From Caulobacter sp. Root343 (GTDB lineage Bacteria; Pseudomonadota; Alphaproteobacteria; Caulobacterales; Caulobacteraceae): 64,000 bases of DNA. Each line of letters opens with the position of its first letter. Within the stretch, counting starts at the first letter, position 1. Shown piece by piece: positions 24,349 through 34,904 of this stretch. The position numbers and the translations under genes are program-made. The notes beneath the pieces are model-generated. The model worked only from the letters and a program-made list of their open reading frames with translations. It searched no databases and had not been told where the DNA came from. The DNA lies in the NCBI RefSeq assembly GCF_001425745.1, contig NZ_LMDF01000008.1, positions 62,001 to 126,000 of the forward strand, written 5' to 3'.

Positions 24349-25878
24349 ATGGCTTACCGATCCCTCCGCGAGTTCATCGACGTCCTGGAGGCCAAGGGCG
24401 AGCTGGTCCGGGTCAGGGAACCGGTCTCCAGCGTGCTGGAGATGACCGAGATCCAGACCAGGCTGCTGGCGACCGGCGGGCCGGCGGTGCTGTTCGAGCA
24501 CGTGCTGCTGCCCGACGGCTCGCGGTCCTCGATGCCCGCGCTGGCCAATCTGTTCGGCACCGTCAAGCGGGTGGCCATGGGCGTCACCCTGGGCGGTGAG
24601 CCGCGCGAGACGGCGGGCGAGCTGCGCGAGGTCGGCGAACTGTTGGCCTTCCTGCGCCAGCCCCAGCCGCCCAAGGGCCTGAAGGACGCGCTCGACATGC
24701 TGCCCTTAGCCAAGACCGTCATGGCCATGCGGCCAGGGACGGTGAAGAAGGCGCCGGTGCAGGAGGTCGTCCTGACCGGCGACCAGATCGACCTGACCAG
24801 GCTACCGGTCCAGACCTGCTGGCCGGGTGAGCCGGCGCCGCTGATCACCTGGCCACTGGTCGTCACCAAGGGACCGGGCAAGGACCGCGAGGACGACTTC
24901 AACCTCGGCATCTACCGGATGCAGGTCCTGTCCAAGGACAAGTGCATCATGCGCTGGCTGGCCCATCGCGGCGGCGCCCAGCACTACGCTCGCCACAAGA
25001 AGGCGGGCAACCGCGAGCCCCTGCCCGCCTGCGCCGTGCTGGGCGCGGACCCTGGCACCATCCTGGCCGCCGTGACGCCGGTGCCCGACACCCTGTCCGA
25101 ATATCAGTTCGCCGGCTTGCTGCGCGGCGCCAAGGTCGACCTCGTGCCGGCCAAGACCGTGCCGCTGATGGTGCCCGCCCACGCCGAGATCGTCATCGAG
25201 GGCCACGTCCTGCTCGACGAATACGCCGACGAGGGTCCGTACGGCGACCACACCGGCTACTACAACAGCGTCGAGAAGTTCCCGGTCTTCCAGGTGACGG
25301 CGATCACCATGCGCAAGGACCCGATCTATCTGACCACCTTCACCGGCCGTCCGCCGGACGAGCCCTCGGTGCTGGGCGAGGCGCTGAACGAGGTGTTCAT
25401 TCCCCTGATCCGCCAGCAGTTCCCCGAGATCGTCGACTTCTGGCTGCCGCCCGAGGGCTGCAGCTACCGCATCGCCGTGGTCTCGATGAAGAAGGCCTAT
25501 CCCGGCCACGCCAAGCGGGTGATGCTGGGCGTGTGGAGCTACCTGCGCCAGTTCATGTACACCAAGTGGGTGATCGTCGTGGACCACGACATCAACGCCC
25601 GCGACTGGAAGGACGTGATGTGGGCGGTCAGCACCAAGATGGACCCGGCGCGGGACATCACGGTGATCGAACACACGCCGATCGACTATCTCGACTTCGC
25701 AAGCCCCGAGAGCGGGCTGGGCTCCAAGATCGGCCTCGACGCCACCGACAAGTGGCCGCCCGAGACCAAGCGCGAATGGGGCCAGGAGATCCGCATGGAT
25801 CAGGCCGTCGTCGACGCGGTCAGCGAGAAGTGGGCGCGTCTCGGCCTGCCGGGTGACGGCAAGCCGATCTGGAAGTAG
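24349..25878 (+). CDS. ubiD: UbiD family prenyl-FMN-dependent decarboxylase
   Basis: A 509-residue UbiD-family decarboxylase; the housekeeping member removes the carboxyl of polyprenyl-4-hydroxybenzoate in ubiquinone synthesis and needs prFMN made by UbiX. Seen: MAYRSLREFIDVLE start, NLGIYRMQVLSKDKCIMRWLAHRGGAQHY (prFMN and metal site), DEGPYGDHTGYYN with the catalytic Glu/Asp region, and AKRVMLGVWSYLRQFMYTKW. Full length. No ubiX or other ubi gene is adjacent. The housekeeping role is favoured by sequence type but not proven by context. Confidence 0.9.
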   Translation: MAYRSLREFIDVLEAKGELVRVREPVSSVLEMTEIQTRLLATGGPAVLFEHVLLPDGSRSSMPALANLFGTVKRVAMGVTLGGEPRETAGELREVGELLAFLRQPQPPKGLKDALDMLPLAKTVMAMRPGTVKKAPVQEVVLTGDQIDLTRLPVQTCWPGEPAPLITWPLVVTKGPGKDREDDFNLGIYRMQVLSKDKCIMRWLAHRGGAQHYARHKKAGNREPLPACAVLGADPGTILAAVTPVPDTLSEYQFAGLLRGAKVDLVPAKTVPLMVPAHAEIVIEGHVLLDEYADEGPYGDHTGYYNSVEKFPVFQVTAITMRKDPIYLTTFTGRPPDEPSVLGEALNEVFIPLIRQQFPEIVDFWLPPEGCSYRIAVVSMKKAYPGHAKRVMLGVWSYLRQFMYTKWVIVVDHDINARDWKDVMWAVSTKMDPARDITVIEHTPIDYLDFASPESGLGSKIGLDATDKWPPETKREWGQEIRMDQAVVDAVSEKWARLGLPGDGKPIWK

Positions 25879-25904
25879 CGTCCCTTGAGGCGCTCGAGGG
25901 ACTG

Positions 25905-26471
25905 ATGGACGCGATCGAGATCTTCTATGCCTGCTACGGCGTCGCGCTCGCCCTGGCCTTCGCCAAGGTCCTGGCCGGGGCCGCGCGGTTGATCAGCCAC
26001 CGCAAGACGATCCGCATCGGTTGGGCCACGCCCCTGCTGATGCTGCTCCTGCTGTGCGACGTCGCCAGCGCGGTGACCAGCGCCTGGCGCAATCTGGGCG
26101 TGGCCGACGTCGGCGTTCGCCTGGTCCTGGCCTCCCTGCTGGCGGCGGGCGCCTATTACGTGACGGCGTCGCTGGTCGTGCCGGAAGACCTGGCGGAGGG
26201 GGCCGACCTCGACGCCTGGTTCCACGACAACAAGCGCTTCATGGCCGGCGGCCTGCTGGCCGCCAACCTCCTGGGCTTCGAGGTCGTCCAGTCCCTGATC
26301 AAGGGCCCGGGTGAAATGCTGGCCGGGCGCTGGACCGGCTTTTCCGGTGTCATGAACCTGGTGTTCTACGCCCTGGTGCTGGTGCTGATGGTCGTCCGCA
26401 ATCGGGTGACCGAGTTGGTCATGCTGGCGACCTTGAACGCTATCTACGTGCTGGTCCTCCTGGTCTTCTAG
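25905..26471 (+). CDS. Hypothetical integral membrane protein
   Basis: Not recognised as a named family. The 188-residue product has five or so hydrophobic stretches: residues about 5-27 (FYACYGVALALAFAKVLAG), 42-62, 68-90, 108-125 and two at the C-terminus (FYALVLVLMVVRNR, LATLNAIYVLVLLVF). A charged loop (EDLAEGADLDAWFHDNKR, about 93-110) lies in the middle. It starts 27 bases after ubiD and may be co-transcribed with it. No catalytic motif is visible. Confidence 0.75.
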   Translation: MDAIEIFYACYGVALALAFAKVLAGAARLISHRKTIRIGWATPLLMLLLLCDVASAVTSAWRNLGVADVGVRLVLASLLAAGAYYVTASLVVPEDLAEGADLDAWFHDNKRFMAGGLLAANLLGFEVVQSLIKGPGEMLAGRWTGFSGVMNLVFYALVLVLMVVRNRVTELVMLATLNAIYVLVLLVF

Positions 26472-26516
26472 AACAGCCCCTTGCCAGGCCCGCGTGGAGA
26501 GGCGACGACAGCGGCC

Positions 26517-28361
26517 ATGCGCCGCTCACTGCTGATCGCCTCCGCCCTGTTCGCTTTCGGAGCCCCTGTCATGGCCCAGACCCCGCCGACTTCCGCGCCG
26601 TCCGGCAAAGCCCCCTGGGATCAGCCCTTCCTGCCGCCCGCCCCGCATTGGCAGGGCGCCAGCCAGGCCCTGATCCGCGACAAGTCCGATCCGTGGGTGA
26701 CGCCGTTCGAGGCGGACGCCGACCACGACTTCTCGCCCACCTACGCCGACACCCGCGCCTGGTTCGACAAGCTCGACAAGGCCAGCAAGCTGATCCGCGT
26801 CGAGGACTTCGGCGTCTCGCCCCAGGGCCGCGCGATCTTCGCGGTGATCGCCAGCAAGGATGGCCCCACCCTCGATCCGAAGAAGCCGCTGCTGCTGGTC
26901 CAGTGCGGCATCCACCCGGGCGAGATCGACGGCAAGGACGCCGGCATGATGCTGCTGCGCGACATGGCGTTTCACGGCAAGGACGGCTTGCTGGACAAGG
27001 TCAATCTGGTCCTGATCCCGATCCTGTCGGTCGACGGCCACGAGCGGGCCAGCGCCTATTCGCGCCCCAACCAGCGCGGGCCGCGCATCCAGGGCTGGCG
27101 CAATACGGCGACCAACCAGAACCTCAACCGCGACTTCATGAAGCTGGATCAGCCGGAGATGCAGGCGCTGAAGCGCCTGCAGGCCAAGTACCGCGCCGAC
27201 CTCTATGTCGACGTCCATGTGACCGACGGCATGGATTACCAATACGACGTCACCTACGGGTTCAACGGCGAGAACGGCGTCTGGAGCCGGTCACCGGCCA
27301 TCGCCCAGTGGCTGGACGGCGTGCTCAAGCCTGTCATCAACAAGGGCCTGGAGGCCGAGGGCCACATCCCGGGCGAACTCGTCTTTGGCATCGACGAGCA
27401 CGATCCCAAGGCCGGCTTCAACGATGGCGGACTGGGCGAGCGCTTCTCGAACGGCTGGGGCGCGGCGGCCCACGTGCCGACCATCCTGATTGAGAACCAT
27501 AGCCTTAAGCCCCACGCCCAGCGGGTGCTCGGGACCTATGTCTTCATCGAAACGGCGCTGAAGCTGCTGGCCGACAAGGGCGGTGACCTGCGCGCGGCGA
27601 TCGCCGCCGACAGCGCCCTGCGCCCGGCCGAGATCCCGGCCAACTTCATGTCGGACGACAAGCCGAGCTACACCCGCGAATTCAAGGGCATCAAGTACGA
27701 GTATTACGACAGCCCCGCCTCGGGCCGGAAGGAGGTGCGCTGGCTGGGCGAGCCCGATCCGGAGATCTGGAAAACGCCCTTCTACGGCTCGAATCCGACC
27801 CTGACCCTGAAGCGCCCGGCCGCCTACTATGTGCCCAGCTATCGCGCCGACCTGATCGAGCGCCTGAAGCTGCACGGCATGGCTCTGGAGACCCTGACCG
27901 CCGACAAGACCATCGCCGTCGAGATGATCCGGCTGGTCGAGCCGAAGATCGCGCCGCGCGCCAACGAGGGCCACGTCCAGATCAGCGTCGACAAGGTCGC
28001 GACCGAGGCGCGCGACTGGGTCTTCCCGAAGGGCTCGGTGCGCGTGCCGACCGACCAGCCGCTGGGCGATCTGATCGTGCTGCTGCTGGAGCCGCAGTCC
28101 AGCGAGAGCTTCTTCGCGTGGGGCATGGTTCCCGAGGTGCTGAGCCGCGTCGAATATATCGAGCCCTACGCCATCGCGCCGCTGGCCGAGAAGATGCTGG
28201 CCGCCGATCCGAAGCTGAAGGCCGAGTTCGAGGCCAAGCTGGCGGCCGAGCCCAAGTTCGCCGCCGACCCCGACGCGCGCCTGGCCTGGTTCTACCGGCG
28301 GACCCCGTTCTACGACGACCATCACCTGCTCTACCCGATCGCCCGCGAAGTCGCGCGATAG
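26517..28361 (+). CDS. Secreted M14 family zinc carboxypeptidase
   Basis: A 614-residue exported peptidase. ATG 26517 gives a good signal peptide (MRRSLLIASALFAFGAPVMAQ, cleavage after about residue 20); an in-frame start 12 codons earlier would spoil it. The M14 zinc site is seen in GIHPGEIDGKDAG (HxxE), with VLIPILSVDGHERASAYSRPNQRG, NQNLNRDFMKLDQPE and the VDVHVTDGMDYQYDV histidine region following. The last 250 residues are an accessory domain. It probably digests peptides in the periplasm or outside the cell. Confidence 0.88.
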   Translation: MRRSLLIASALFAFGAPVMAQTPPTSAPSGKAPWDQPFLPPAPHWQGASQALIRDKSDPWVTPFEADADHDFSPTYADTRAWFDKLDKASKLIRVEDFGVSPQGRAIFAVIASKDGPTLDPKKPLLLVQCGIHPGEIDGKDAGMMLLRDMAFHGKDGLLDKVNLVLIPILSVDGHERASAYSRPNQRGPRIQGWRNTATNQNLNRDFMKLDQPEMQALKRLQAKYRADLYVDVHVTDGMDYQYDVTYGFNGENGVWSRSPAIAQWLDGVLKPVINKGLEAEGHIPGELVFGIDEHDPKAGFNDGGLGERFSNGWGAAAHVPTILIENHSLKPHAQRVLGTYVFIETALKLLADKGGDLRAAIAADSALRPAEIPANFMSDDKPSYTREFKGIKYEYYDSPASGRKEVRWLGEPDPEIWKTPFYGSNPTLTLKRPAAYYVPSYRADLIERLKLHGMALETLTADKTIAVEMIRLVEPKIAPRANEGHVQISVDKVATEARDWVFPKGSVRVPTDQPLGDLIVLLLEPQSSESFFAWGMVPEVLSRVEYIEPYAIAPLAEKMLAADPKLKAEFEAKLAAEPKFAADPDARLAWFYRRTPFYDDHHLLYPIAREVAR

Positions 28362-28451
28362 GCGGGTCGGGTTGCCGACCGAGGGTGGAAGGCCTCATAT
28401 GGCGGATCGCTCGGGGGCGGGCGTGGTAAGTCAGTACTAGGGTTCGACCTC

Positions 28452-28853
28452 ATGGATACGATCGCTTCCGGCCACGCCGCCGCGCTGTGGGCCGGCCTTC
28501 ACCTGTTCCTGCTGCTGATCCTGTCGCTGCTGGTCGTGCGCCTGCGTCAGAAGCACAAGGTGGCCCTGGGCGACGAAGGCATCCCGGAACTGGCCCGCGC
28601 CATCCGCGCGTTCGGCAACGCCACGGAATACGTCCCGACCGGTATCGCCGCCCTGGCGGTCCTGGCCGTCGCCGGCGCCTCGCCGCTGGCCATCCACGTC
28701 GTGGGCCTGGTCCTGTTCGTCGGCCGGGTGATCCACGGCGTCGGCCTCTCCAACAGCGGCGGCGCCTCGATCCCGCGCGCCATCGGCATGGTCTGCACGT
28801 GGTTGGCCTATGTCTTCGCCGGCGTGGCCCTGCTGGTGTCGGCGATCGGCTGA
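28452..28853 (+). CDS. MAPEG family membrane protein
   Basis: A 133-residue protein with four predicted membrane helices of the MAPEG fold (eicosanoid/glutathione metabolism-like). It shows the family's charged stretch after helix 1 (RLRQKHKVALGDEGIPELARAIRAFGNATEYVP), corresponding to the R/N-containing glutathione-contact region, then helices ending in GLSNSGGASIPRAIGM. The bacterial role is not established; membrane glutathione chemistry is likely. It follows the M14 gene by 90 bases. Confidence 0.88.
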   Translation: MDTIASGHAAALWAGLHLFLLLILSLLVVRLRQKHKVALGDEGIPELARAIRAFGNATEYVPTGIAALAVLAVAGASPLAIHVVGLVLFVGRVIHGVGLSNSGGASIPRAIGMVCTWLAYVFAGVALLVSAIG

Positions 28854-28856
28854 TCT

Positions 28857-28994
28857 CTTCCTCCCCATTAGGGGGAGGTGGATCGATGCGAATACGCATC
28901 GAGACGGAGGGGGTCCGCTAAGCGATACGGCGGCTGAACAGTCCAGGGCCCCTCCACCGCCGTTCGGCGGTCCCCTCCCCCAATGGGGAGGAAG
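28857..28994. repeat. Intergenic palindromic repeat with perfect 12-base outer arms
   Basis: The outer arms CTTCCTCCCCAT (28857-28868) and ATGGGGAGGAAG (28983-28994) are perfectly complementary. Inside are AGGGGGAGGTGG facing CCCTCCACC, a GATGCGAATACGCATC hairpin and an ACCGCCGTTCGGCGGT hairpin. It is a compound REP-like element between tandem genes. Confidence 0.65.
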
Positions 28995-29049
28995 ACTAAA
29001 CTGCCCGCCGCCGCTTGCCCCGGCCCGCGCGCCTCGTCCATAAGACCGC

Positions 29050-30381
29050 ATGGACGAAAATCTGTTGCATGACGTGGTCGCCGCCGCGCGCAAGGCCGGG
29101 GCCGACGCGGCCGAAGCTGTCTTCGCCGAGCGCCAATCCCTCTCCGTCTCGGTCCGCCTGGGCGCGCTGGAAGAGGTCGAGCGCGAGGAAGCCCGCGACC
29201 TGGGCCTGCGCGTCTTCATCGGCAAGCGCAGCGCCACCGTGTCCGGTTCGGACGTCTCGGCCGACGCGCGCGCCAAGCTGGTCGAGCGCGCCATCGCCAT
29301 GGCCCGCCTGGCGCCGGAGGATCCTTATGCCAGCCTCGCGCCGCAAGACCGCCTGGCCAAGGGCCCGTTCCCCGAGCTCGACCTGATCGACGTCTACGAG
29401 CCCACGGCCGAGGCCCTGGAGACCCAGGGCCGCATGGCCGAAGAGCACGCGCGCGCCGTCAAGGGCGTGACCAATTCCGACGGCGGCTCGGCCAGCTGGT
29501 CGTCGTCGAAATGGTCGCTGGTCACCACCGCCGGCTTCCACGGAACCCACGCGGCCACCGGCCACTCGATCTCGGCCTCGGCCATCGCCGGCGAGGGCGC
29601 GGGCATGGAGCGCGGCGGCGAGGGCCGTACAGCCAGGCACTTCGGCGATCTGCCGGCCGCCGGCGACATCGGCATGGAGGCCGGCTGCCACGCCGTGGCG
29701 CGCCTGAACCCGCGCAAGATCGCCTCGACCACCGCCCCGGTGATCTTCGAGAACCGCCTGGCCATGTCGCTGATCGGCCCGCTGCTGGGCGCGATCTCGG
29801 GCCCGTCGATCGCCCGCGGCACCTCATTCCTGAAGGACAAGCTGGGCGAACAGATCTTCGCGCGCGGCGTACGCCTGGTGGAAGACCCGCACCGCGTGCG
29901 CGGCCTGGGCTCGGCCCCGTTCGACGACGAGGGCGTGGCCACCGAAGCCCGCGCCCTGATCGACGACGGCGTCCTGACCACCTGGCTGCTCAACACCAGC
30001 TCGGCCAGGCAGCTGGGCCTGACCACCACCGGCCACGCCTCGCGCGGCCTGGCGGGCCCATCGGGCGTCTCGACCCACAACCTGACGCTCCAGCCGGGCG
30101 ACAAGGACCTGCGCGGCCTGATGCAGGACGCCGGGACCGGCCTGGTCGTCACCTCGATGTTCGGCCCGTCGCTAAACGGCAACACCGGCGACTGGTCGGT
30201 GGGCTGCGCCGGCTATTGGTTCGAGAACGGCGAGAGCACCGGTCCGGTCACCGAGATCACCGTGGCCGGCAATCTGATCGACATCTACGCGCGGCTGGTT
30301 CCCGGCTCCGATCTCGAGTTCCGGGGCGCCAGCAACAGCCCGTCGATCCTGGTCGACGGCCTGGCGATCGCGGGCAAATGA
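29050..30381 (+). CDS. pmbA: TldD/PmbA family protein (TldE-like)
   Basis: A 443-residue member of the PmbA/TldE group, which pairs with the metalloprotease TldD to degrade or mature peptides. Seen: LEEVEREEARDLGLRVFIGKRSATVSGSD in the N-terminal domain, the central VIFENRLAMSLIGPLLGAISG and the C-terminal GHASRGLAGPSGVSTHNLTLQPG. No HExxxH zinc motif is present, so PmbA/TldE rather than TldD is assigned. Its stop overlaps the next gene's ATG by four bases. Confidence 0.93.
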   Translation: MDENLLHDVVAAARKAGADAAEAVFAERQSLSVSVRLGALEEVEREEARDLGLRVFIGKRSATVSGSDVSADARAKLVERAIAMARLAPEDPYASLAPQDRLAKGPFPELDLIDVYEPTAEALETQGRMAEEHARAVKGVTNSDGGSASWSSSKWSLVTTAGFHGTHAATGHSISASAIAGEGAGMERGGEGRTARHFGDLPAAGDIGMEAGCHAVARLNPRKIASTTAPVIFENRLAMSLIGPLLGAISGPSIARGTSFLKDKLGEQIFARGVRLVEDPHRVRGLGSAPFDDEGVATEARALIDDGVLTTWLLNTSSARQLGLTTTGHASRGLAGPSGVSTHNLTLQPGDKDLRGLMQDAGTGLVVTSMFGPSLNGNTGDWSVGCAGYWFENGESTGPVTEITVAGNLIDIYARLVPGSDLEFRGASNSPSILVDGLAIAGK

Positions 30382-31157
30382 ACGATCTGGACCTGATCCT
30401 TCAGGCCGCCCGGGAGGCCGGCGAGCTGGCGCTCGGGGCTCGCGAGAGCGGATTGAAGATCTGGTCCAAGGAGGGCGGCTCGCCGGTCACCGACGCGGAC
30501 CTGGCCGTCGACACCCTGCTGAAGACCGAACTCGGCGCCGAACGTCCCGACTATGGCTGGCTGTCAGAGGAGACGGCCGATGATCCGGCTCGCCTGACCA
30601 CGACCCGCCAGTTCGTCGTCGACCCGATCGACGGCACGGTCGCCTTCATGAAGGGCAAGCCGTGGTTCGCGGTGTCGATCGCCGTGGTCGAGAACGGCCG
30701 GCCGATCGCCGGCGTCGTCCACGCCCCCGCCCTGAACGAGACCTACGCCGCCACGGCCGACGGGCCGGCCACCCTGAATGGTCAGCCGATCGGCCCCAGC
30801 GCCACCGACCAGCTGCTCGGCGCGGCCATGCTGGGTGACGCCAAGATGTTCGCTCATCCGGCCTGGCGCGAGCCGTGGCCGGAGATGCGGATCGAGAGCC
30901 GCAATTCCATCGCCTACCGCATGTGCCTGGTGGCCGCGGGGACCTTCGACGCGGCCGTGGCCCTGTCGCCCAAGAGCGAGTGGGACGTCGCCGCCGCGGA
31001 CCTGATCTGCCGCCGGGCCGGAGCGATGCTCAGCGACCACAGAGGCCGGCCATTCGCCTATAATCGCCCCGTTCCGTTGGTTCCGAGCCTGGTTTGCGCC
31101 AATCCGGCGCTTCACCCGTTGATCCTGTCACGCGTCGGGCATATCGAGCTGCCATAA
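30378..31157 (+). CDS. Inositol monophosphatase family phosphatase (CysQ/HisN/SuhB-like)
   Basis: A 259-residue Mg-dependent phosphatase. Metal-site motifs are seen: LSEETADD (Glu), DPIDGTVAFMKGKPWFAVSIAV (DPIDGT) and SEWDVAAADLICRRAGA (WD near the C-terminus). The family includes 3'-nucleotidase CysQ, histidinol-phosphatase and inositol phosphatase; sequence alone does not choose. The ATG overlaps the pmbA stop (ATGA), so expression is coupled. The small DUF4170 gene follows. Confidence 0.9.
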   Translation: MNDLDLILQAAREAGELALGARESGLKIWSKEGGSPVTDADLAVDTLLKTELGAERPDYGWLSEETADDPARLTTTRQFVVDPIDGTVAFMKGKPWFAVSIAVVENGRPIAGVVHAPALNETYAATADGPATLNGQPIGPSATDQLLGAAMLGDAKMFAHPAWREPWPEMRIESRNSIAYRMCLVAAGTFDAAVALSPKSEWDVAAADLICRRAGAMLSDHRGRPFAYNRPVPLVPSLVCANPALHPLILSRVGHIELP

Positions 31158-31186
31158 CCATAATTCCTCGCAGGAACATGCTTCAT

Positions 31187-31411
31187 ATGGCCGAAAAACA
31201 GCTTCTCCATATCGTCGTCGGCGGTGAGCTGAAGGACGTCGCCGGCACCGAATTCCGCGACCTCTCCAAGGTCGAGTTCGTCGGCGCCTTCCCGAACTAC
31301 GAAGAGGCCCACAAGGCCTGGAAGGCCAAGGCCCAGGCCACGGTCGACAACGCCCACGCGCGGTACTTCATCATCCACGCCCACAAGCTGCTGGATCCGA
31401 GCACGGACTGA
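31187..31411 (+). CDS. DUF4170 small protein
   Basis: A 74-residue protein of the DUF4170 family, common in alphaproteobacteria and of unknown function. It contains LHIVVGGELKDVAGTEFRDLSKVEFVGAFPNYEEAHKAWKAKAQATVDNAH-type sequence in one compact alpha/beta domain. AGGA lies 11 bases before ATG 31187; an ATG three codons earlier (31178) is too close to it. It lies 29 bases after the phosphatase gene, next to the lipid A block. Confidence 0.85.
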   Translation: MAEKQLLHIVVGGELKDVAGTEFRDLSKVEFVGAFPNYEEAHKAWKAKAQATVDNAHARYFIIHAHKLLDPSTD

Positions 31412-31429
31412 GCGGCCTACTCGGCAGGC

Positions 31430-31532
31430 CCCACCTGACCTGCTCCGCGGGTCGTCCACCCCCGAAGCGGACGGAAGGGCGCGTCCTTCTTCCCCCTCCG
31501 GGGGAGGAGGACCGCAGGTCCGGAGGGGGCAA
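31430..31532. repeat. Two-module intergenic repeat (module A 31430-31483, module B 31485-31532)
   Basis: Module B is a nested hairpin: CCCCCTCCG and CGGAGGGGG arms enclosing GGACC-GCA-GGTCC (31509-31521). The same 48 bases recur at 38165-38212 with only two changes, both in one base pair. Module A (CCCCACCTGACC ... ACGGAAGGGCG) recurs at 38220-38280. The modules are in the opposite order there. Confidence 0.75.
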
Positions 31533-31542
31533 GTAACCGCCC

Positions 31543-32250
31543 CTATTCCCGCCGCAGGATCCTGTCCGTCAGCACCTTCCCCAGCATTCCCGCGCGGAAG
31601 GTCTTCTTCATCGCGACCGGATCGTAGTCGTCGCTCTCGACCCATTCGCTGAAGGTCAGCCCCTTGGGCTCGCCGACTTCCAGGTACTGCTCGAAGACGT
31701 AGTCCAGCACCCCGGTGTTGCCGTGCTTGATGTGCAGATAGCGCGGGCCCAGCTGCTGCATGGCCTCGCGGATCGGCAGACCCAGGCGGTAGTGGGCGTA
31801 GAAGACGCTCATGATCCCCGCCCGATCCGCGCCCGACTTGCAGTGCATCAGGGCCGGATATTCGATCGTCTCGAACAGCGCCTTCGCGCCTCGCACCCGT
31901 TCGCGGATCGGGACCTCGCGCGAGGTGATGGTGAAGTCGACGAAGTTCAGGCCCAGGCGCTCGCAGGCGTCCTTCTCCAGCGCGTAGAAGCTGCCGTCGA
32001 AGCCGCCGCGCAGGTTCACGATCGTCTTGATTCCCTGCTTCTTCCACCAGGCCAGCTGGAACGGCCACGGCTGGTTGGCGCGAACCAGTTCGGGGCTGAT
32101 CCAGTGGGCGTTGGAAAAACCCAGCCGCAGATAGGCGTGGTCGTTCCACAGATAGTGGAGATAGGTCTTGAACCGGCCCCAGGGCGTGGTGAGGTCGAAC
32201 TTGGCCAAGGCGGGGCGATCCTTCGGAATTCCGGGCCTAAGTAGGGCCAA
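31543..32250 (-). CDS. ctpA: Dual-specificity-type phosphatase, CtpA-like (lipid A/envelope)
   Basis: A 235-residue cysteine-based phosphatase. The P-loop CX5R is clear in MHCKSGADRAGIMSVF (catalytic Cys about residue 136, Arg 142), and the general-acid loop is probably within VDFTITSREVPIRERV. It is divergent from msbA and beside waaA/lpxK. Caulobacter CtpA is an essential tyrosine-phosphatase homologue affecting lipid A and outer-membrane integrity; the fit of family and location supports that name, but I have no alignment. It probably acts on a phosphorylated lipid or sugar rather than on protein. Confidence 0.75.
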   Translation of the reverse strand: MALLRPGIPKDRPALAKFDLTTPWGRFKTYLHYLWNDHAYLRLGFSNAHWISPELVRANQPWPFQLAWWKKQGIKTIVNLRGGFDGSFYALEKDACERLGLNFVDFTITSREVPIRERVRGAKALFETIEYPALMHCKSGADRAGIMSVFYAHYRLGLPIREAMQQLGPRYLHIKHGNTGVLDYVFEQYLEVGEPKGLTFSEWVESDDYDPVAMKKTFRAGMLGKVLTDRILRRE

Positions 32251-32374
32251 GCGCCCCGAAAGGCAAAATCCCCTAAGGCAAATCCCGTGGCGCGGCCTTC
32301 ATGGCGTCGCTTTTCGTCGCCAGTGCGTCCCCCGTGTCCTTGACAGCCCCCTCCCGACGTCCGACCCCTCCCGC

Positions 32375-34159
<1,785 letters not shown>

Positions 34160-34163
<4 letters not shown>

Positions 34164-34873
34164 GGCCGCTGCGTTCGCCGTGGGTCATGGCCGCCACGAC
34201 CTCGCTCCTGGCCGCCTATCTGCGCCTGACCTACGCCACCCTGCGCTGGACCCGCGAGGGCCAGACGGCCGCCGAGCAGGTCTGGGCCGAAAGCCTGAAG
34301 GACGGCGGCGGCGCGATCCTGTGCTTCTGGCACTCACGCGTACCGGTCGCCCCGACCTCGTGGCCGCAAGGGTCCGACAAGCCGAGGATCCACGCCCTGA
34401 TCTCGCAGTCGACCGACGGCGAGTTCATCGCCCGGGTGATGGACAAGATCGGCTTCCCCGCCGTGCGCGGCTCATCGGCCAAGAAGACCGATCCGGCCAA
34501 GAACAAGGGCGGCGAGCAGGCCTTCCGCGACATGGTCAAATGGGTGCGCGACGGCAACGCCATGGCCGTCACCCCCGACGGCCCGCGCGGCCCCGCCGAG
34601 CATCTGGAGAAGGGCGTCGTGACCCTGGCCAGGATGACGGGCGCGCCGGTGCTGTTCGTCGGGATCGCCACCCAGCCCTGCATCCGGCTCAACAGCTGGG
34701 ACCGCACCATCGTACCGCTGCCGTTCGCGCGCGCCGCTATGGTCTGGGACGCGCCGGGCCGCGTGCTGCGCACCGATGACGTCGACGCCCTGGCGCCGCT
34801 ATGGGCCGCCCGCCTCAGCGCCGTTTCGCGCCGCGCCGAAGCCATTGTCGGCGAAACCTCTCCCGAAGATTGA
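34160..34873 (+). CDS. DUF374 lysophospholipid-acyltransferase-like protein
   Basis: A 237-residue membrane-associated protein of the DUF374/LPLAT group, usually found in lipid A and Kdo gene clusters. Seen: an N-terminal hydrophobic segment (VMAATTSLLAAYLRLTYATLRW), FWHSRVPV (catalytic-His-like), SQSTDGEFIARVMDKIGFPAVRGSSAKK and VTPDGPRGP, matching the HX4D-type acyltransferase layout in relaxed form. TTG 34160 overlaps the msbA stop (TTGA); ATG 34187 is the alternative. Because of the msbA deletion, the msbA frame now runs straight into this gene without a stop. Confidence 0.85.
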
Positions 34874-34904
34874 TCCGCCCCGCCCTTGGTGGGATGTAGG
34901 ACCC

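Noticed and set aside
24349..25878. Degradative (aromatic-acid) UbiD homologue
   Set aside because: No aromatic catabolism genes, transporter or regulator are nearby, so the housekeeping ubiquinone role is the simpler reading, though not proven.
28440..28452. tRNA T-loop-like GGTTCGACC
   Set aside because: No acceptor, D or anticodon stem can be built around it; it lies in the leader of the MAPEG gene.
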